Shown: one piece after another, positions 41,265-49,895 of the stretch
Position numbering within the stretch: position 1 is the stretch's first letter
Layout of the letters: every line of letters starts with the position of its first letter
Source of the DNA: Haloplanus ruber
GTDB taxonomy: Archaea > Halobacteriota > Halobacteria > Halobacteriales > Haloferacaceae
Reading direction: 5' to 3'
DNA: 64,000 nucleotides
Assembly (NCBI RefSeq): GCF_024494725.1
Contig: NZ_JANHDK010000003.1
Coordinates: 248,001 to 312,000 of the forward strand
The notes under the pieces: generated by a model
Databases searched by the model: none
What the model was told of the DNA's origin: nothing
What the model saw: the letters and a program-made list of their open reading frames with translations, nothing else
Program-made: the position numbers and the translations under genes

Positions 41265-42614
41265 TCAGACCTTCCCCTCGAAGTACGACAGCGGCACCTC
41301 TTCGACCATCTGTGCTTCGCCGCTCTGCACCTGTAGGATGCGGTAGGGGACGACCGGTTCGAGGTTCTCGTTCAGGTCGACCGACCCCGAGGCGCCGTTG
41401 TAGTCCACGGCCTCGTCGTTTCCGAGCGCGTCCTTTCCGGCCTGGAACTCGGCGACCGAGACGGTCGTGTCACCGTCGTTGGCCCGGGAGACGGCCCGGA
41501 TGTTCTCGGCGATACCCGTGCCGCTGGCCTCGCCTGCGGCCTCCATCGCGAGGCCCATGAGGTACGTCGCGTCGTAGGCGTGGGGGGCGAACTGCGTGAT
41601 GTTCCCCTCGCCGCCCATGTTCTCTTGGAACGTGTCGCTGTTTGCGGTCTGGGGTGAGGTGATGTACATCCCCTCGACGATATCCGAGAGATCGGAGAGC
41701 AGTTCGGGCGACAGGATCGCCTCGGCGCCGACCCACTCGCCGCCGTAGCCGCCTTGGTTCCACTGCTGGAGGATCGTCCGCCCGCCGCCGGGGTACATCA
41801 CCGCGCCGACCGCGTCGGGGTCGCCGTCGAACACCGAGTCGAGGGTGGACGTGTAGTCGCTGGTCTGCTGGGAGTAGCCGACCATATTTAGCGTCTCGCC
41901 CTCGAAGTTCTCGCTCGCCGCCTCCGCCAACCCCTGTCCGTAGGGGTTGTCGACGTAGAGGAAGGAAGCCGTCTCGGCCTCGATAGATTGGTTCAGCACG
42001 CGCGCCATCACGAGCGCCTGCTGGACGTCGTTGGGCGAGGTCCGGCCGTAGTACTTGACGCCGTTGCTCTCGTTGACCCCCGCGGTCGCCAGCGCGGGCG
42101 AGGTGTTGCCGTTCGAGACCTCTATCACCTGGTTGTCGCGGGCGATGGGGGCGAGCGTCGTCCCGATACCGCTGGAGTACGGCCCCACGAGGCCGACGAT
42201 TCCCTCCTGATTGATCATCGTCCGGAACTTCTGGGCTGCCCGCGACGGACTCCCCTCGGTGTCGCGGTTGACCGGCGTGATCTCCCGGCCGCCGAGGACG
42301 CCGCCGGTGCCGTTGATCTCCTCGACCGCGAGGTTGAACGCCTGCTGATGGCCACCGCCGTACGCGCTGTTCGTCCCCGTGATCGGGAAAATCGAGCCGA
42401 GCGCGATAGGCTCGCCACCGCCGGACTCCATCTCCGTCGCCGTCTCCTCCATCTCGCCGTCGCCGCCGTCGCCGTCCATGCTCCCCTCGGTTTCGGTCGC
42501 CGTCGCGGTACTTCCCTCGCCGTCCTGTTGTGAGCAGCCAGCGAGCGAGACTAGCCCGGCCGTACCGGTCGCACCGAGTCCTCTGAGGATGTCCCGTCGA
42601 CTGTGATCAGACAT
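41265..42614 (-). CDS. livJ: Branched-chain amino acid ABC transporter, substrate-binding lipoprotein
   Basis: A 449-residue periplasmic-binding-protein-type receptor (Peripla_BP_6), anchored outside the membrane. The N-terminus SDHSRRDILRG with lipobox LAGC gives a Tat-exported lipoprotein, followed by a Gly/Asp/Glu-rich linker. The core shows ALGSIFPITGTNSAYGG, GLVGPYSSGIGTTLAPIARDNQV, and the ligand region VEVSNGNTSPAL. ATG 42614 is preferred since GATTAATTTG (42641-42650) predicts a start of transcription near 42619; ATG 42626 and GTG 42641 are in frame. It is divergent from livH, so the importer genes share a regulatory region. Confidence 0.9.
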   Translation of the reverse strand: MSDHSRRDILRGLGATGTAGLVSLAGCSQQDGEGSTATATETEGSMDGDGGDGEMEETATEMESGGGEPIALGSIFPITGTNSAYGGGHQQAFNLAVEEINGTGGVLGGREITPVNRDTEGSPSRAAQKFRTMINQEGIVGLVGPYSSGIGTTLAPIARDNQVIEVSNGNTSPALATAGVNESNGVKYYGRTSPNDVQQALVMARVLNQSIEAETASFLYVDNPYGQGLAEAASENFEGETLNMVGYSQQTSDYTSTLDSVFDGDPDAVGAVMYPGGGRTILQQWNQGGYGGEWVGAEAILSPELLSDLSDIVEGMYITSPQTANSDTFQENMGGEGNITQFAPHAYDATYLMGLAMEAAGEASGTGIAENIRAVSRANDGDTTVSVAEFQAGKDALGNDEAVDYNGASGSVDLNENLEPVVPYRILQVQSGEAQMVEEVPLSYFEGKV

Positions 42615-42924
42615 TACGTGCGCCATGTTATTCCTTTCCACAAATTAATCTACTGCTCATTTGTACACAAATGTATAGGTTCGAGGGCGAAAAATATGTA
42701 CGTAGGGCTCTCATGTTCGCCGATAGTGTCCGTCTATCTCACTGGTGGTCCGATATGTTAGCCGTACCATCATGTATCCGACACACGATTGCGGGAATCC
42801 GCGAGAGGCCCGCACGCATCGGGAGGGCGGTGCCGCGACGGTCGACCGACCGGTGGTGGTCGGTTCCACACGACCGCTCCGATGGCACCCAAACGATATT
42901 AACCGTGGTATGTCATTCCGACCT
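42615..42924. promoter_or_regulatory. Divergent livJ-livH control region
   Basis: A 310-nt region without a gene. It carries the livJ TATA GATTAATTTG (minus, 42641-42650), a perfect inverted repeat CATTTGT-AC-ACAAATG (42658-42673) just upstream of that box, AT-rich stretches (AAAAATATGTACG around 42691, ATATGTTAG around 42753), a GC-rich middle, and the livH TATA GATATTAACC (42895-42904) about 26 nt before ATG 42925. Confidence 0.7.
42658..42673. promoter_or_regulatory. Operator-like inverted repeat CATTTGT-AC-ACAAATG
   Basis: Seven-nt arms, perfect, two-nt spacer, located 8-23 nt upstream of the livJ TATA box, where a regulator could compete with or recruit TFB/TBP. Confidence 0.65.
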
Positions 42925-44349
42925 ATGGTCGCCGAAACGGGACTGCTGAACGCTGTCGTAACGGGCGTCGTCACCGGAAGCATCGTCGCCCTCGGTGCGA
43001 CTGGGTTGGCGCTGGTGTACGACATCGCCGAGGTACCCAACTTCGCACACGGGGACCTGCTGACCCTCGGCGCGTACGCCGCCTTGCTGGTCAACAAGCC
43101 GGACACGGTTCCGCTGTTTGACCTGCTGTCGACCGGCCCCCAACAGGTCGGCGTCGCCGGCGCTGCGGTGTTGTTCGTCCTGTCGGCCGCCGGCGTCCTC
43201 GGCACCGTCTATCACCTCGGCGGGGCTCGGGCGTTGAAGGGGAGTTGGTGGGGCTTCGACGCTCCAGACGGCGTCGCACTCGCCGTTCACGGCGCCGTGG
43301 CGGCGCTGGTCGGCGCGGCCGTGGTGCTCGGCGCGCCTGCCTTCCCCGCCGCGTTGCTCTTTGCGTTCGTCCTGCTCGGTGCCGTCGTCCCACTCTTGGA
43401 GTCGCTGATCTTTCGCAAGTTCCGCGAGAAGGACGTCGAACTCGCCTTGATGCTCATCGTCTCGCTCGCCGTCGCCTTCGTCGTCCGGTTTGGGATCCAG
43501 ACGATTTTCGGCGGTCAGATCCGGTATTACACCGTCGAAACGACCGTGCCGTTTTTCGGCGGCGTGCTCGATTTCACCCTCGCGAAGTTCTTCGACTTCT
43601 TCCTCGTCGACGGTGGACTGACCCTCGCGATTATGGAGAGTCGCGGTGACGCTCTCCGGCCACTGCTCGTGATGAGTTACTCGTGGCTCGAACTCCTCGT
43701 CGTCGTCGTCGCGACGGGCGCCGTCGCCTACGCCGCACACCGCCGGCGGCGGGGCACCGCCGGCGTCGTCGGCCCGCGTCTCGCCGCCACACTCTCGGGA
43801 CTCGCCGTTCTCGCCCTCGGTGGCGCAGTCCTCCAGGGTGGCGGGACTGGCGTCCCGGAGGCGGCCATCGCGGCCACCCGCGTCCGCACCTCGCCGCTCC
43901 GTCTCAGCATCATCGTCCTCGCCTTGCTCATGATGTCCGCGCTGCATTACCTCCTGCAGGCGACGACCCTCGGCAAGGCCATGCGGGCGACGAGCGACAA
44001 CCGCAAACTCGCGATGGTTCGCGGGATCAACACCCGACAGGTAATGATGTCCGTCTGGATCATCTCCGGTCTCTTTGCGGCCATCGGCGGGGTCATGCTC
44101 GGCTTCCTGTTCAGTTCGATCACGATCAATCTCGGGTTCAACCTCTTGTTGGCGATGTTCGCCGGCGTGATCCTCGGCGGCATCAGCGTCTACGGCGCCA
44201 TCCTCGGGAGCTACGTCGTCGGCCTCGCGATGGAGGTGGGCATCTTCGCCATCCCGGGACTCAGCGCCACCTACCGCATCCCCGTCGCGTTCGTCGTCCT
44301 GTTGCTCGTGTTGCTCGTTAAACCCGAAGGCATCGTGGGGGGGAGCTGA
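42925..44349 (+). CDS. livH: Branched-chain amino acid ABC permease LivH, enlarged
   Basis: A 474-residue permease, compared with about 290-310 for bacterial LivH. The family core is present: LYDIAEVPNFAHGDLLTLGAY-type start, GKAMRATSDNRKLAMVRGINT (the EAA-type coupling loop), SITINLGFNLLLAMFAGVILGGI and the final EGIVGGS. Extra hydrophobic blocks lie at about residues 60-150 and 200-320. It forms the channel with LivM and is powered by LivG/LivF. ATG 42925 follows the TATA box at 42895-42904; upstream in-frame sequence is not protein-like. It leads a livHMGF operon with overlaps or 1-2 nt gaps. Confidence 0.9.
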   Translation: MVAETGLLNAVVTGVVTGSIVALGATGLALVYDIAEVPNFAHGDLLTLGAYAALLVNKPDTVPLFDLLSTGPQQVGVAGAAVLFVLSAAGVLGTVYHLGGARALKGSWWGFDAPDGVALAVHGAVAALVGAAVVLGAPAFPAALLFAFVLLGAVVPLLESLIFRKFREKDVELALMLIVSLAVAFVVRFGIQTIFGGQIRYYTVETTVPFFGGVLDFTLAKFFDFFLVDGGLTLAIMESRGDALRPLLVMSYSWLELLVVVVATGAVAYAAHRRRRGTAGVVGPRLAATLSGLAVLALGGAVLQGGGTGVPEAAIAATRVRTSPLRLSIIVLALLMMSALHYLLQATTLGKAMRATSDNRKLAMVRGINTRQVMMSVWIISGLFAAIGGVMLGFLFSSITINLGFNLLLAMFAGVILGGISVYGAILGSYVVGLAMEVGIFAIPGLSATYRIPVAFVVLLLVLLVKPEGIVGGS

Positions 44350-44350
44350 G

Positions 44351-46036
44351 ATGGCGGCCGCCGACGTCGTCATCTCGTTCATGCTGTTGGTGTCGATTTA
44401 CGGCATCCTCTCGCTCGGCCTGAACGTCAAGTACGGCCACACCGGCCTACTCGACTTCGGCCACGTTGGCTTCTACCTGATCGGCGCGTACACCGCGGCG
44501 CTGTTCGTCCTCGGCCCGGACGATCCCACCGACTTCACCGCCTATATCATCGGCCTCGGTAACGTGCCTGTGGTTGGCACCTGGCCCGTCGCTATCGCCG
44601 CCGCGACGCTTCTGGCCGGGGTGATCGGTGGCCTAGTCGCGCTGCCGACGATCCGTCTGCGCGAGGACTACCTCGCTATCACGGTGCTCGGCGTCTCGGT
44701 CATCTTCCAACGGGTCATCCAGTCCGAGACGTGGCTGGCGAACGGGCCTGACGCCCTCCGGGGGTACAGCCCGCCGCTTCAGGATCTGTTCCCGCTGGCG
44801 ATGGAGACGCTGGTCGGCCCCGCGATGTTCGGTCTCATCGTCGCCGTCGTCTGGGGAATCGCCACGGGCGCGCTCGGGCGACTCCGCGGATCGGACTCGC
44901 GGCTCCCACTCGACGGCGTCTACACCGTCACGACGTTCGGTCTGACGCGTCTCCGCCGCCGAACCGACGCGCTCGGCTCGGCCACGACGGTCAGCGCCGC
45001 CGCGGGCGCTGTCGCCGGCCTACTCACGTTCGCCCTGCTGGTGGCGGTCGATCCCCTCTTGAGCCTCGGAGCGGTCGTCTCGCTGTACACCTGGTTCGTG
45101 GCGCTCGTGGCCGTTACTCACCACTACGGCGGCCTGGGTCGCCGCGAGGGGCTGTTCGGTATCGCACTCGGCACCGGACTGCTGGTTGCCCTCCTCCCGC
45201 TCCCACTCATCGACTCTGTCGGACTCAAAAGCGCGCTGGCGCTCGCCTTACTCGGCGCGCTGGTGGCCGCCTACTACCTCGGCGTGACGCGGGTCGACTG
45301 GCTCGCGGACGTGAAACTCGCCGTCGTCGGCGTCGGCGCGCTCTGGTTCGTCGCGCTGTGGTACTTCCTCCTGCCCATCCTGGGACCGCTCGGCGACGGT
45401 GACGTCGGCGGCGCCCTCAACATACTGGTCCAGAACGTCGTCTGGCTCCTCGGATTCGGCGGCGACACGGGCATCGGCTACGCCGTGGTGCTCGTCGGCG
45501 AGTTGACCGTCAACGTCGACTACGCACGATTCCAACTCGCCGCGTTCGTCCTCTTCCTGGCCGGACTGTACTACGTGCTGGAACTCGCCGTCCGGTCGCC
45601 GTTCGGCCGCGTCCTGCGGGCCGTCCGCAACGACGAGACGGTCGTGCAGTCACTCGGCAAGGACCCCTTCGTCTACAAGGTTCAGACGATGGTCTTGGGG
45701 TCCGCGCTCGGCGGGTTCGCGGGCGCGCTCTGGGCCATGTACGCCCAGGGGCTGACGTTCACCACCTTCGCCCCCCGGGTTACGTTCATCACCCTGCTGA
45801 TCATGTTCCTGGGCGGTGCCGGCAACAACAAGGGTATGATCCTCGGGGCCGCCATCTTCTGGGCGTTCCAGCAGGCGACGACACAGCTTGCCTCCTTCTT
45901 CCCGCCTGCCGTCCGCGTCAACATCCAGGCGTTCCGACTGGTGGTCGTCGGCGTCCTCTTTTTGCTCGTCCTCTACTACGTTCCCGAAGGACTGCTCGGG
46001 CGTGAGGAGGGGACGTCCTCGGAGGTGGACGGATGA
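44351..46036 (+). CDS. livM: Branched-chain amino acid ABC permease LivM, enlarged
   Basis: A 561-residue permease, against roughly 330-420 in bacteria. The start SIYGILSLGLNVKYGHTGLLDFGHVGFYLIGAYTAA, IRLREDYLAITVLG, and the coupling segment SPFGRVLRAVRNDETVVQSLGKD define LivM; the end GLTFTTFAPRVTFITLLIMFLGGAGN is also typical. About 200 residues (about 150-390) of extra hydrophobic helices lie in the middle. One nt separates it from livH; its stop overlaps the livG start. Confidence 0.9.
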   Translation: MAAADVVISFMLLVSIYGILSLGLNVKYGHTGLLDFGHVGFYLIGAYTAALFVLGPDDPTDFTAYIIGLGNVPVVGTWPVAIAAATLLAGVIGGLVALPTIRLREDYLAITVLGVSVIFQRVIQSETWLANGPDALRGYSPPLQDLFPLAMETLVGPAMFGLIVAVVWGIATGALGRLRGSDSRLPLDGVYTVTTFGLTRLRRRTDALGSATTVSAAAGAVAGLLTFALLVAVDPLLSLGAVVSLYTWFVALVAVTHHYGGLGRREGLFGIALGTGLLVALLPLPLIDSVGLKSALALALLGALVAAYYLGVTRVDWLADVKLAVVGVGALWFVALWYFLLPILGPLGDGDVGGALNILVQNVVWLLGFGGDTGIGYAVVLVGELTVNVDYARFQLAAFVLFLAGLYYVLELAVRSPFGRVLRAVRNDETVVQSLGKDPFVYKVQTMVLGSALGGFAGALWAMYAQGLTFTTFAPRVTFITLLIMFLGGAGNNKGMILGAAIFWAFQQATTQLASFFPPAVRVNIQAFRLVVVGVLFLLVLYYVPEGLLGREEGTSSEVDG

Positions 46037-47004
46037 GCGACGCCATCCTCGAAGTCGATGGTCTCCGCAAGACCTTCGGCGGCATCGTCGCCGTCGACGG
46101 TGCCACCTTCGACATCGCCGAGGGGTCGATCACGGGTCTCATCGGCCCGAACGGCGCGGGCAAGACGACGACGTTCAACCTCATCAGTGGCTTCTACGAA
46201 CCCGACGGCGGCACCGTCCGGTACGACGGCCGCGACCTCCAGACGATCATGCGCCCCCACCGGGACGAGACGGTCATCTGGGGGGGTGCCAGCGGCCTCA
46301 CGGCCGGCACCCTCGGTGGCGTCGTCGGCCTCGGACCGCTCGGGCTGGGGGCGGCTCCGGCCGCCGGTGCCACCGTCGCCGGCGCGGCGCTGGGCGCGGG
46401 CGGCTACCTCGCCAAACAGCGGCTCACCCAGCGTCGCCCTGGCCACACCAACAGCCGCCCGTACATGCTGGCCCGCGAGGGACTGGTCCGCACCTTCCAG
46501 CTCACCCGTGAACTCGGCGACATGACCGCCCTAGAGAACCTGATGCTGGCCCCGCAGGGACAGGCCGGCGAGAACCTCGCCAACGCCTGGTTCCGTCGCG
46601 GGGCCGTCGCCGAGGAGGAGGCGTCGGTCCGGGAACGCGCCGAGGAGACCCTCGAACTGCTCGAGATCGACCACCTCCGGGACGAACCGGCGGGCAACCT
46701 CTCCGGCGGGCAGCGCAAACTGCTGGAGCTTGGGCGGGTGTTGATGCTCGAACCGCGGGTGATCCTGCTCGACGAACCCGTCGCCGGCGTCAACCCCGCG
46801 CTCACCGAGAAGCTGATGGCCCGCATCGAAGCGCTCCGTGCGGACGGCTACACCTTCTGCATCGTCGAACACGACATGGAAGTGATCATGGAACTCTCCG
46901 ATACGATCATCGTGATGAACGAAGGGAAGAAACTCGTCGAGGGACAGCCCGACGCGATCAGAAACGACGAGGCGGTTATCGACGCCTACCTCGGGGTGGG
47001 GTGA
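46033..47004 (+). CDS. livG: Branched-chain amino acid ABC ATPase LivG with hydrophobic insert
   Basis: A 323-residue nucleotide-binding subunit, about 65 residues longer than bacterial LivG. Walker A GPNGAGKT is at 38-45, the Q-loop follows REGLVRTFQ at about 149-156, the signature LSGGQRKLLELG and Walker B RVILLDEPVAGVNP are intact. Between GRDLQ (about 70) and REGLVRTFQ, where bacterial LivG has about 10 residues, there are about 75. Residues 84-127 (46282-46413) are almost wholly Gly, Ala, Val and Leu with glycine-zipper spacing. It overlaps livM by 4 nt (ATGA). Confidence 0.92.
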   Translation: MSDAILEVDGLRKTFGGIVAVDGATFDIAEGSITGLIGPNGAGKTTTFNLISGFYEPDGGTVRYDGRDLQTIMRPHRDETVIWGGASGLTAGTLGGVVGLGPLGLGAAPAAGATVAGAALGAGGYLAKQRLTQRRPGHTNSRPYMLAREGLVRTFQLTRELGDMTALENLMLAPQGQAGENLANAWFRRGAVAEEEASVRERAEETLELLEIDHLRDEPAGNLSGGQRKLLELGRVLMLEPRVILLDEPVAGVNPALTEKLMARIEALRADGYTFCIVEHDMEVIMELSDTIIVMNEGKKLVEGQPDAIRNDEAVIDAYLGVG

Positions 47005-47006
47005 CG

Positions 47007-47714
47007 ATGGCGCTGCTCGAAGCCCGCGGCGTGGTCTCGGGCTACGGCGACGCCGAGATTCTCCACGGCGTCGACCTAGACGTCGAGGATCGCGAAATCG
47101 TGACCATCATCGGTCCGAACGGCGCGGGCAAGTCGACCATGATGAAAGCGACCTACGGCCTCATCGACTGCTGGGCCGGGACGGTCACCTTCGACGGCGA
47201 GGACATCACGCCACTCCGTGCCGATCAGGTGACCGAACGCGGCATGTGTTACGTTCCCCAGCGGGAGAACATCTTCCCGACGCTGACGGTGCGCGAGAAC
47301 CTCGAGATGGGGGCGTACATCGACGACCCCGATCCCGAGGACTTCGAGGCGGTGTGGGACCGGTTCCCGTTCCTCGAAGAGCGAGAGAACATGCGGGCAA
47401 GCGCCATGTCCGGCGGCCAACAGCAGATGCTCGCCCTCTCCTCGGCGCTGATGATCGACCCCGACCTCCTCCTCGTCGACGAACCCTCCGCCGGCCTCGC
47501 GCCCGACCTCGTCGACGACATGTTCGAGCGCCTGGTTCAGATCCGCGACGAGACGGACACGGCCATCCTGATGGTCGAACAGAACGCGCGGCAGGCGCTG
47601 GCCGTCTCGGATCGGGGGTACGTCCTCGACATGGGCGAAAACCGGTTCGAGGGGTCCGGCGAGGAACTCCTCGAAAGCGACGAGGTGGCGGAGCTGTACC
47701 TCGGGGGCGGTTGA
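47007..47714 (+). CDS. livF: Branched-chain amino acid ABC ATPase LivF
   Basis: The second ATPase, of standard length (235 residues from ATG 47007; an overlapping GTG at 47001 is also possible). Walker A GPNGAGKS, the signature AMSGGQQQMLALS, Walker B LLLVDEPSAGLAPDLVD and the His-switch are all in place. Unlike LivG it has no insertion. The gene ends 4 nt before the convergent glycine-zipper microprotein. Confidence 0.93.
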   Translation: MALLEARGVVSGYGDAEILHGVDLDVEDREIVTIIGPNGAGKSTMMKATYGLIDCWAGTVTFDGEDITPLRADQVTERGMCYVPQRENIFPTLTVRENLEMGAYIDDPDPEDFEAVWDRFPFLEERENMRASAMSGGQQQMLALSSALMIDPDLLLVDEPSAGLAPDLVDDMFERLVQIRDETDTAILMVEQNARQALAVSDRGYVLDMGENRFEGSGEELLESDEVAELYLGGG

Positions 47715-47718
47715 CCGC

Positions 47719-47901
47719 CTACTTCGAGCAGGGACAGCGCGATTCCACGCGGTCCCGGACCGTCCCCGCGAGGTAGCCACCCGCTCCGCCGAAGCCCGCG
47801 CCGATTCCGGCCCCGACCGGGCCGAGCGGACTGCCCATCACCGCGCCGACGGCCGCGCCCATCGATGCACCCTTCCGTGCGTGGTTGTCATCCTTTCGCA
47901 T
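47719..47901 (-). CDS. Glycine-zipper microprotein, 60 aa
   Basis: A 60-residue protein: a charged start (RKDDNHARK), then a Gly/Ala-rich hydrophobic segment (about residues 12-46) with G-x3-G spacing, ending GAGGYLAGTVRD and a C-terminal RCPCSK tail. Glycine-zipper segments insert into or oligomerise in membranes. The sequence of this segment resembles the insert in LivG, both ending GAGGYLA. A CTTTTG box (minus, 47925-47930) about 27 nt upstream supports a leaderless ATG at 47901. Function unknown. Confidence 0.72.
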   Translation of the reverse strand: MRKDDNHARKGASMGAAVGAVMGSPLGPVGAGIGAGFGGAGGYLAGTVRDRVESRCPCSK

Positions 47902-48074
47902 CGTCGGTCCTTCGACTCGATGGACAAAAGCCTATCCACGAGGCCGACGCCGGCCTGCGAACTTCCAGCCATGAGATCCAGAGCACCCGCTCGACCGACG
48001 TGGGTTGGATTCCAGTTATTACAATTTGATAATTGGCACCGCGGATTCATACGTCAGTAGTATATTTCCCGGAT
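47902..48074. promoter_or_regulatory. Divergent region glycine-zipper / transducer genes
   Basis: 173 nt. The left side serves the microprotein (CTTTTG, 47925-47930, minus). On the right, ACAATTTGATAATTGG (about 48018-48035) is the best TATA-like block for the transducer and GTATATTT (about 48059-48066) is a second AT-rich element closer to the start. Confidence 0.4.
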
Positions 48075-49805
48075 ATGCTCATGGACCAGTACCGACGAGC
48101 GCTGTGGGGGACGATGGATGTCCTCGGGATCACCGAGTCCATCGAGCGCAAGATCGTCGCCGCGGTGACGATTCAGTTCAGCGTCGCCGTCGCCCTCGCC
48201 CTCCTCCCGTTCGTCCTGACCGGTGTCGCCCGGACCGCCCTCACGGTCGCGCTCCTGGGTGGTGCCGCCCTCGCGTTCGTCAACACGCTGCTCATCGCCC
48301 GCCGTGACTTCGTCGCTCCAGTACGGATGCTGGAGGACGCGGTGACGACGATTGCCGCCGGCGAGATCGACGAGGTTACAATCGAGTCCCACGACCAGGA
48401 CGACGAGATCGGGAGCCTCGTGGCGGAGTTCGACGACATGCGGGCGTCGCTCGTGACCATCTCCGCGCAGGCCGACGCTCTCGCCGAACAGGAGTTCGAC
48501 GCGCCGGTCCTCGAGGAGTCGGTCCCCGGGTCGTTCGGTGACTCCCTGGACCGAATGGCTGACAACCTCCGACAAAACACCCGCGAACTGGAGGCGCTGA
48601 CCGACCACCTCGAGCGGACGGCCGACCGGTACGGCGACGTGATGGCTGCCGCCGCCGACAAGGACCTCTCGGTCCGAATGGATCCCGACGACGAGAGCGA
48701 CGCCATGGCCGCCATCGCGCGGTCGTTCAACCGGATGCTCGACGACATCGAGGGGACGGTCGGTGAGGTGTCCGCCTTCGCCGACACCGTCTCGGAGCGC
48801 ACCGTCGACACCTCGACCGAACTCGACGAGGTGGCGCGGGCGAGCGAACGGATCAGCGATGCCACGGACGAGATTTCCGACGACGCCGAGGAACAGCGCG
48901 ACCAACTCCAGCGGATCGTCTCGGAGATGAGCGACCTCTCCGCGACTGTCGAGGAGATTGCCGCCTCGGCCGACAGCGTCGCCGAGGTGGCCACCCGCAC
49001 CGCCGAGATGGGCGACGACGGACAGACGGCGGCGGTCGACGCCCTCGAACGGATGGACGCCATCGAGACCCGGGCGACCGAGACGATGGACCAACTCCAC
49101 GAACTCGACGACCGCATGGCCCGCATGGGCGATATCGTCGCCACTATCTCCGACATCGCCGAGCGGACGAACCTACTTGCCCTGAACGCCTCCATCGAGG
49201 CCGCCCACTCGGACTCCGGTGACGGCGCCGAGGGCTTCGCCGTCGTCGCCGACGAGGTGAAGTCACTGGCCGAGGAGGCCCAGGCCGAAGCCACGGACGT
49301 CCAGGAGATCATCGACGGTCTCCAGACACAGACCACGGCCACCGTCGAGGGGATGCGCGAGACGACCGAGGAGGTCGCCGACGCCGTCGAAACTGTCGAG
49401 GACGCCATCGACTCGCTCGACCGCATCGCCGAACTCGCCCACGAGACCGACGAGGGCATGCGAGAGATTTCGGACGCGACCGACCAGCAGGCCGCCTCGA
49501 CCGAGGAGACCGTCTCCATGGTCGAACAGATCGAAACCACGAGCCAGGAGACCGCTACCGGCGCCACCGACGTCGCCGTGGCCGCCCGCGAGCAGTCTAC
49601 CTCTCTCGACGACGTCTCCGGCCGCGTCGACGACTTGGCCGAACAGGCCGACGCCCTCCGAGAACTGCTGGAGACGTTCGAACTGTCGACACGGGTGGAC
49701 GACATCGACGCGACCGACGGCGATGTGGGCGCACAGACGCCCGACGACGACGGCGCCACACCCCCCGAGGTCGAAGCCGACGGCGGGATCACGTTCGACC
49801 GCTGA
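48075..49805 (+). CDS. Two-TM taxis transducer (methyl-accepting chemotaxis protein)
   Basis: A 576-residue transducer. Two helices (about residues 30-50 and 55-80) are joined by only a few residues, so there is no external sensory domain. A HAMP domain follows (RRDFVAPVRMLEDAVTTIAAGEID), then a second HAMP-like unit (VMAAAADKDLSVRMDPDDESDAM), then the long four-helix bundle with the hairpin ERTNLLALNASIEAAHSDSGDGAEGF, which contacts CheA/CheW. Glu/Gln-rich repeats offer methylation sites. ATG 48075 is chosen from several in-frame starts. It lies next to the Liv importer, but control of taxis by that importer is unproven. Confidence 0.9.
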   Translation: MLMDQYRRALWGTMDVLGITESIERKIVAAVTIQFSVAVALALLPFVLTGVARTALTVALLGGAALAFVNTLLIARRDFVAPVRMLEDAVTTIAAGEIDEVTIESHDQDDEIGSLVAEFDDMRASLVTISAQADALAEQEFDAPVLEESVPGSFGDSLDRMADNLRQNTRELEALTDHLERTADRYGDVMAAAADKDLSVRMDPDDESDAMAAIARSFNRMLDDIEGTVGEVSAFADTVSERTVDTSTELDEVARASERISDATDEISDDAEEQRDQLQRIVSEMSDLSATVEEIAASADSVAEVATRTAEMGDDGQTAAVDALERMDAIETRATETMDQLHELDDRMARMGDIVATISDIAERTNLLALNASIEAAHSDSGDGAEGFAVVADEVKSLAEEAQAEATDVQEIIDGLQTQTTATVEGMRETTEEVADAVETVEDAIDSLDRIAELAHETDEGMREISDATDQQAASTEETVSMVEQIETTSQETATGATDVAVAAREQSTSLDDVSGRVDDLAEQADALRELLETFELSTRVDDIDATDGDVGAQTPDDDGATPPEVEADGGITFDR

Positions 49806-49895
49806 CGAAGCGCGTCATCGGTTGGTAGTCCGTCCCCGACGAACGGTGTCCGCGCCGCCCCGAATATTATAGGTGATACCGCGGCACCAACGGCT

